Source: JACQAP01 sp035275265
GTDB taxonomy: Bacteria; Pseudomonadota; Gammaproteobacteria; Burkholderiales; JACQAP01
DNA: 64,000 nucleotides
Direction: 5' to 3'
NCBI GenBank assembly: GCA_035275265.1
Contig: DATENC010000025.1
Location: 124,001-188,000 of the forward strand
Part shown: positions 59,765 through 64,000 of the stretch, piece by piece
Layout: every line of letters starts with the position of its first letter
How positions within the stretch are numbered: position 1 is the stretch's first letter
Position numbers and translations under genes: made by a program
The notes under the pieces: generated by a model
What the model was told of the DNA's origin: nothing
Seen by the model: the letters and a program-made list of their open reading frames with translations, nothing else
Database searches by the model: none

Positions 59765-61132
59765 CTAAATAATCTCAAAATACCGCTCCAGCTCCCAGTC
59801 TGTTACGGATTTGCGGAACTGGCGTTCCTCCCACTCGCGCGTGGCGACGAAATGCTCGACGAAGGCATCGCCGAAACAGGCGCGCGCCGCTTTCGAACCT
59901 CTCAATCTTTGCGCCGCATCCCACAACGTCGTCGGCAATGCGCCTGTGGCGGGAGGCTTCTGATCGTAGGCGTTGCCACTGATCGCTTTGCCCAATGCCA
60001 GTTTGTGCTCGATCCCCCACAAGCCGGACGCGAGCGCAACAGCAAGACCCAGGTAGGGATTGCAATCGGCTGCGGCAATCCGGTATTCGACGCGCTGGCT
60101 TTTTTCCGAACCCGGAATCACCCTCAATGCGCAAGTCCGATTTTCCGCACCCCAGGTCGCGTGCGTCGGCGCCCAGTAGCCCGGCACCATGCGAGTGTAC
60201 GAGTTGACGGTGCTCGCCACCATTCCCAGAAACTCCGGCATCAGTGCCTGCTGGCCGGCGACGAATTGTTGCATCAGCGTGCTCATGGAAAGCGGGCCCT
60301 TGGAATCGTGAAACACCGCCTTGCCTGTCTTGCTCTTCAGTGAAACATGGATGTGGCCGCTCTGGCCCGGCAGGGTCGGGTTCCACTTGGCCATGAAGGT
60401 CGCCATCCGGCCACGAAGCTGTGCATGTACCTTGATGAAGGTCTTGAACAGCCCCGCCTTGTCCGCTGCAGCCAAGCCTTCATCGACCGCGATCGCCGCC
60501 TCGAGTACACCGGGCCCGGTTTCCTCGTGCAATGCCTCGAGGGGAAAGCGCATCTTTTCGCACACGTCCAGCGTCTCGAGGTAAAAATCCGAATGCACGG
60601 TGTTGCGGATCACGGAGTAGCCGAAGTATCCCGGCGCCATCGGCTTGAGATCGCGGTAATGCTTGGCGCGGACCGAGTCCGGTGTTTCGTCGAAAACGAA
60701 GTATTCGTATTCGAAGCCCGCAAACACCTCGAAGCCCATTTTGTGCGCCTTGTCGAGCACCCGCCTGAGCACGCCACGTGGACACGGCGCCTTGGCCTCG
60801 TCGTCGAACTCGGCGAGGAAGAAAAGCATTCCAGGTTCGAACGGGATGTCACGGCAGGTGTCCGGTAGGATCCGCACCTGCGCATCCGGATAACCGGTAT
60901 GCCAGCCGGTGAACTCGGTGTTGTCGTATAGCTGGTCGTTCGAATCCCAGCCCAGCACCACGTCGCAGAAGCCGAAGCCTTTGTCCAGCGAACTGAAGAA
61001 TTTCTCGCGCGACATGTACTTGCCGCGCAGGATGCCGTCGATGTCGAAGACGCCGACTTTTACGTGGGAGAGCTTGCGCTCGTTGACGATTTTCTTCGCA
61101 TCGGCGACGGTTCTTACGTCTTCTGGTTTCAT
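59765..61132 (-). CDS. glutamine synthetase-like gamma-glutamyl ligase (PuuA/GlnT type)
   Basis: This 455-residue protein has the glutamine synthetase beta-grasp and catalytic domains: FDIDGILRGKYMS near residue 28, GFEYEYFVFDE (metal Glu) near 142, the ATP/metal region PGQSGHIHVSLK near 253, and RTCALRVIPGSEKSQRVEYRIAAADCNPYL near 333, read in consecutive pieces. The pattern is that of GlnA-like enzymes that join glutamate to amines (PuuA, IpuC and similar) rather than of GlnA. With the ALDH and Fe-ADH genes downstream it suggests catabolism of an alkanolamine or polyamine through a gamma-glutamyl intermediate. Confidence 0.92.
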   Translation of the reverse strand: MKPEDVRTVADAKKIVNERKLSHVKVGVFDIDGILRGKYMSREKFFSSLDKGFGFCDVVLGWDSNDQLYDNTEFTGWHTGYPDAQVRILPDTCRDIPFEPGMLFFLAEFDDEAKAPCPRGVLRRVLDKAHKMGFEVFAGFEYEYFVFDETPDSVRAKHYRDLKPMAPGYFGYSVIRNTVHSDFYLETLDVCEKMRFPLEALHEETGPGVLEAAIAVDEGLAAADKAGLFKTFIKVHAQLRGRMATFMAKWNPTLPGQSGHIHVSLKSKTGKAVFHDSKGPLSMSTLMQQFVAGQQALMPEFLGMVASTVNSYTRMVPGYWAPTHATWGAENRTCALRVIPGSEKSQRVEYRIAAADCNPYLGLAVALASGLWGIEHKLALGKAISGNAYDQKPPATGALPTTLWDAAQRLRGSKAARACFGDAFVEHFVATREWEERQFRKSVTDWELERYFEII

Positions 61133-61202
61133 GGATGGCTCGGTCGAAGTCGAAATTGGCCTAGTTGGCGATTCGAGGGTTGATGAAGATCCCCACCCCC
61201 GG

Positions 61203-62306
61203 TCATTGAATGATGTGATCCGCCTGCTGCACCAGCGACGGTGGAATCGTCAGACCCAAGGTCTTCGCGGTTTTGAGATTGATCACGAGCTCGAATTTGG
61301 TAGGGCGTTCGACAGGCAAAGTTGCGGGATTCGCGCCTTTCAGAATCTTGTCAATGTATTGCACGGTGCGGCGGGTGATCTCGACAATCTCTACACCATA
61401 GGCGATCAATCCTCCAAGATCGGCGAATTCGCGATTGGCGTACATCGCCGGTAACCGGTTCTTTGCCGCGAAGTCGACAATTTGCTGTCGGTAGCCAAAG
61501 TTCTGGGCGCTTTGCGCGACCAGGAGAGCATCCGGACGTTCGCGGGCGATGTGGGCGAAGGCCTCCCCGTATTCTGTAGGTGCGTGCTCCGCGAAGAGCA
61601 ATCTGAGCCTCAGTTTCGTAGCCGCCGCGATGATTTGCTTGCCTTCTGCTTTCACTTCATCCCCGGACGCGAGAAACATGACCCGGGAACCCGCGGGAAG
61701 AATTTCGTTGAGGAGCTGTAACCTTTTCCCGACGAGCTCTGGGCCTGTGTCAACGGTGAGTCCGGTAATGTTTCCGCCTGGCCGCGCGAGACTCTGTACC
61801 AGCCCCTCTTCCACCGGATCACCGCCGGCGACCATGATGATGGGAATCGTCTGAGTCACGGCCTTGGCGGCGCGAGTCGCCGGATTCGCCAACGTCACGA
61901 TCACATCCATTTTGCTGGAAACGAGCCCCCGGATGATCTCCGGGAAGCGCTCGAACTTTCCCTCAGCAGAGCGGCGCTCAAGTACGAGGTTCTGGCCTTC
62001 CACGTATCCAAGGTTTCGCAGCCCATGCACAAACGCTCTGGCGCCGGGGTGGACAGGCTCCGGTCCACTCAACTCGGAGACCGGGGACGTGGTATAGACG
62101 AGTGCCACCCGGTATACCCTGGGTGTCTGCTGCGCTCCCGCAACCACCGGGATGACAGCGACGGCGAAAACCAAGGCCCGCAAACATTGGCTGAATGTCC
62201 GGTTTTGGCCGAGGCGGCGGGCATTCAACTGGCGTCGGAGACTCTGCGACTCCTGCGGCGGCGCTGGATTCTTGTCCTGCCAAAGCCCCGAGTTGGTCCT
62301 AAGCAC
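61203..62306 (-). CDS. ABC_sub_bind periplasmic binding protein, isolated sixth copy
   Basis: About 367 residues (or fewer, as the start is uncertain). The signal sequence CLRALVFAVAVIPVVAGAQQ lies some 40 residues after the GTG at 62306. The body matches the array paralogues at 39-44 kb: GYVEGQNLVLERRSAEG, IIMVAGGDPVEEGLVQSLARPGG in order, and the end KFELVINLKTAKTLGL with VQQADHIIQ. The DEVIR-type tail and the GAGGTGAT it encodes are lost, and no coupled gene follows. It overlaps the unknown 100-residue gene by 8 bases. Ligand unknown. Confidence 0.87.
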   Translation of the reverse strand: MLRTNSGLWQDKNPAPPQESQSLRRQLNARRLGQNRTFSQCLRALVFAVAVIPVVAGAQQTPRVYRVALVYTTSPVSELSGPEPVHPGARAFVHGLRNLGYVEGQNLVLERRSAEGKFERFPEIIRGLVSSKMDVIVTLANPATRAAKAVTQTIPIIMVAGGDPVEEGLVQSLARPGGNITGLTVDTGPELVGKRLQLLNEILPAGSRVMFLASGDEVKAEGKQIIAAATKLRLRLLFAEHAPTEYGEAFAHIARERPDALLVAQSAQNFGYRQQIVDFAAKNRLPAMYANREFADLGGLIAYGVEIVEITRRTVQYIDKILKGANPATLPVERPTKFELVINLKTAKTLGLTIPPSLVQQADHIIQ

Positions 62307-62601
62307 GCGTCGATTTCACTTCCAACTCTGCAAGGAGAGTCGCAATCCGCTGCGAAAAGCGCGTGTCAATAAAGCCTGTGCCGATCTCAATCCACTCATG
62401 AGGGATGCCCGTAGCCGCCACCGAAAACTGGGTGTCTCGAATCGAAAGAGTCACGGTATGTTCTTGGTATACGCGGGGAGCGCGACCATGGTCTAACGCA
62501 GCGCTAAGCGTCCCCGTATCCCACCCCCGTCTGGCCGCCACAATATAGATGTGTTCCAGCGCGTGGCGCAATGACTTTTCATAGGCGGTTTCTGCTGTCA
62601 T
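62299..62601 (-). CDS. 100-residue protein of unknown function
   Basis: This 100-residue ORF has a good ribosome-binding site (GAGGTCCAAGC before ATG). I do not recognise a family. The sequence has an N-terminal helix (AYEKSLRHALEHIYIVAARR) and then strands VTLSIRDTQFSVAATGIPHE and a helical end QRIATLLAELE. No signal peptide or membrane helix is visible, so it is probably cytoplasmic. Its stop overlaps the start of the binding-protein gene by 8 bases, which implies translational coupling. Confidence 0.62.
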   Translation of the reverse strand: MTAETAYEKSLRHALEHIYIVAARRGWDTGTLSAALDHGRAPRVYQEHTVTLSIRDTQFSVAATGIPHEWIEIGTGFIDTRFSQRIATLLAELEVKSTRA

Positions 62602-62788
62602 GCTTGGACCTCATGCAGGACGTTAGAGTACCCATTACAATCGGGGCCAAATAATAATACAGCCGAACGGGAGCCGTGACGGCACAATGTATCTGGGAGG
62701 AATGCTTCGGATCGCCGGGTACAACGAGTAGTGACGCGCCGATTTGGTAATATATTATCCGGTCTAAACGGACCACAATACCGTGAGC

Positions 62789-63532
62789 ATGGCTGGCAAA
62801 CCCGAACAACAGAAGAGTCTTGCTGATCGCCTGACCGCAGCGCTTCAGCAAGACGAGTTCGTCCTGTACGCCCAACCCATCATTCCCATTGCAGCGAAGC
62901 GCGAAGAGAGGCTGTTCCAGGAAATCTTTGTCCGATTCAAGGAAGAGGACGCCAATTTGCTCCCGCCGGGATCATTTTTCCTTATTCTCCAGGAGTGCGA
63001 CCTGCTGCCATATCTGGACCGGTGGGTGGTCCACCAAATAGCTCGTTGGGTACGGAGCAGTTTGAGCATTAAATCGGATTGGCCAGTGCCCCGCAGCAAC
63101 GTCAATCTCTCCGCTCAGACATTCCTTGACCCACAGTTCGGGGGGTACGTGCGGAAGTACGTTGACGACTCTCATTTAGGTAACGGGTTCCTGGGATTTG
63201 AGATCGCTTGGGACGATGCAATCGAGCACCAGGAGTCCGTGCGTCAACTGATGGCCGAGCTCCGGCCGTACGGCTGCTACTTTTCGCTTTCCGATTTTGA
63301 CGGGAGCGATTCGTCCTTTGCGATGCTAAAGACCTTCGCCCCGCATTTCGTCAAGATTAGCTCCACGGCCGTCAATCCAGTAACCCTGGCTGACATCAAC
63401 CGCCAGTGCCACATGCTGGAATGTCAGACGATCATTGAGCATGTCGAGAATCCGAAGGTGTTGGACCATATGCGCCTGACCAAGGTCGATTTTGGTCAGG
63501 GATTTGAAATCTCGCCCGTGCAACCTCTCTAG
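62789..63532 (+). CDS. degenerate EAL-domain protein (probably catalytically inactive)
   Basis: This 247-residue protein aligns along its length with EAL domains but lacks key residues. The EAL triad reads EIF (QEIFVRF). NVNLSAQTFLDPQF keeps the Asn region, but ITE is FEIAWDD, DDFGTG is SDFDGSDSS, KID is KIS, and EGVE is EHVE. The C-terminal FGQGFEIS keeps QG. Hydrolysis of c-di-GMP is therefore unlikely; it may bind the nucleotide or a protein partner. It has no GGDEF domain or membrane segment. ATG 62789 was chosen; GTG 62783 is possible. Confidence 0.8.
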   Translation: MAGKPEQQKSLADRLTAALQQDEFVLYAQPIIPIAAKREERLFQEIFVRFKEEDANLLPPGSFFLILQECDLLPYLDRWVVHQIARWVRSSLSIKSDWPVPRSNVNLSAQTFLDPQFGGYVRKYVDDSHLGNGFLGFEIAWDDAIEHQESVRQLMAELRPYGCYFSLSDFDGSDSSFAMLKTFAPHFVKISSTAVNPVTLADINRQCHMLECQTIIEHVENPKVLDHMRLTKVDFGQGFEISPVQPL

Positions 63533-63610
63533 GCATCCTCGTCACACCCAAAGTGTGCCTGTTCGACTTTGGTTCCTCGCCCGAACAAAGAACGTACAAG
63601 GCCTTCCTGC

Positions 63611-64000
63611 TCAACCTAGTGACGAGTACCCACCATCGACCGGAATCGATACGCCCGTGATGAACGTGGAGGCAGCGCTCGCGAGAAACACTGCCACGCC
63701 CGAGAGGTCGTCGATGCTGCCCCATCGGCCGCCAGGTGATCGCGCAAGGACTCGTTCGTTTAGACCCGGAATCTGCTGCCGGGCCCGGCGAGTCAGGTCG
63801 GTGTCGATCCAGCCAGGTAGGACTGCGTTGACCTGAATGTTGTCGCTCGCCCATGCGACTGCAAGAGACTTGGTAAGTTGCACTATACCGCCCTTGCTTG
63901 CGCCGTAGGCCGGCGCGAAAGACGCACCGAATAGGGACATCATCGATCCGATGTTGATGATCTTTCCGCCCCCGAGCGACTTCATGTGTGGGTACGCAGA
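63611..64000 (-). CDS. short-chain dehydrogenase/reductase, C-terminal part (5' end outside window)
   Basis: This is the last 129 residues of a classical SDR; the frame remains open to base 64000 on the minus strand. Visible are the catalytic serine strand (KIINIGSMMSLFG), the YGASKGGIVQLTK active-site Tyr/Lys, NAVLPGWIDTDLT, and the C-terminal FITGVSIPVDGGYSS. It is most like gluconate-5-dehydrogenase or 3-oxoacyl-ACP reductase types. The GG-rich segment before the serine strand (SLGGGKIIN) is normal. The substrate cannot be told without the N-terminal half and neighbours. Confidence 0.92.
   Translation of the reverse strand, partial: SAYPHMKSLGGGKIINIGSMMSLFGASFAPAYGASKGGIVQLTKSLAVAWASDNIQVNAVLPGWIDTDLTRRARQQIPGLNERVLARSPGGRWGSIDDLSGVAVFLASAASTFITGVSIPVDGGYSSLG

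Noticed and set aside
1..64000. tRNA, rRNA and CRISPR arrays
   Set aside because: Intergenic gaps are mostly short. None of those read shows a tRNA cloverleaf, rRNA-like block or regularly spaced direct repeats. A dedicated tRNA search would be needed for full certainty.

Overview
The window reads as one chromosomal segment of a GC-rich betaproteobacterium, probably Burkholderiales or a neighbouring order. The pointers are the acyl-CoA/thiolase gene sets, several periplasmic binding proteins of the ABC_sub_bind family (PF04392), a complete Liv-type ABC transporter, HemP, PiuC and FMN-binding iron genes, and abundant c-di-GMP and cyclase signalling proteins. Assignment to a species is not possible from the sequence alone. 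I see no rRNA, tRNA, CRISPR array, phage or complete insertion sequence.

0-11 kb: the end of an EAL phosphodiesterase, an IlvD/Edd dehydratase, a SIMPL-domain protein, an FMN-binding protein with an outer-membrane protein behind a Fur-like palindrome, a permuted NlpC/P60 protein, a secreted metallopeptidase, and an acyl-CoA catabolic set (thiolase, MDR oxidoreductase, APH-like phosphotransferase, divergent SDR).

11-21.6 kb: a long minus-strand iron-acquisition region. Two tonB paralogues, exbB, exbD, hemP, a catecholate-type TonB-dependent receptor, piuC, a lone methyltransferase and a PepSY membrane protein follow each other, mostly with start/stop overlaps. A 30-residue membrane peptide closes the series. 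Two Fur-box-like palindromes sit upstream of the two tonB genes, each of which is preceded by a short ORF of about 45 codons.

21.7-34.7 kb: azlCD, an aminotransferase whose terminator lies inside azlD, a PH-domain protein, pcm, a hotdog thioesterase, an outer-membrane barrel, an MHYT-GGDEF cyclase, a BNR-propeller gene separated from a MoaD/ThiS-like gene by a 0.5 kb fold-back element, small exported proteins, a UbiE-like methyltransferase, and a SAF-domain oxidoreductase paired with a PhyH-type dioxygenase.

34.8-50.8 kb: a minus-strand signalling and transport block. An acyl-CoA synthetase and livGFKHM lead into five tandem ABC_sub_bind proteins plus a C-terminal remnant. These run with overlaps into a Cache-HAMP-GAF-GAF histidine kinase, a CheY-like regulator and a regulator-cyclase fusion. 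In this array the conserved C-terminal motif of each protein also encodes the ribosome-binding site and start codon of the next gene.

50.8-64 kb: an alpha/beta hydrolase-cyclase fusion, a second ExbB-ExbD-TonB set behind a family-3 binding protein, a WxWxIP flavin-dependent halogenase-like enzyme, a glutamine synthetase-like/ALDH/Fe-ADH amine-catabolism set, a sixth ABC_sub_bind protein with an unknown 100-residue partner, a degenerate EAL protein, and the end of an SDR gene.
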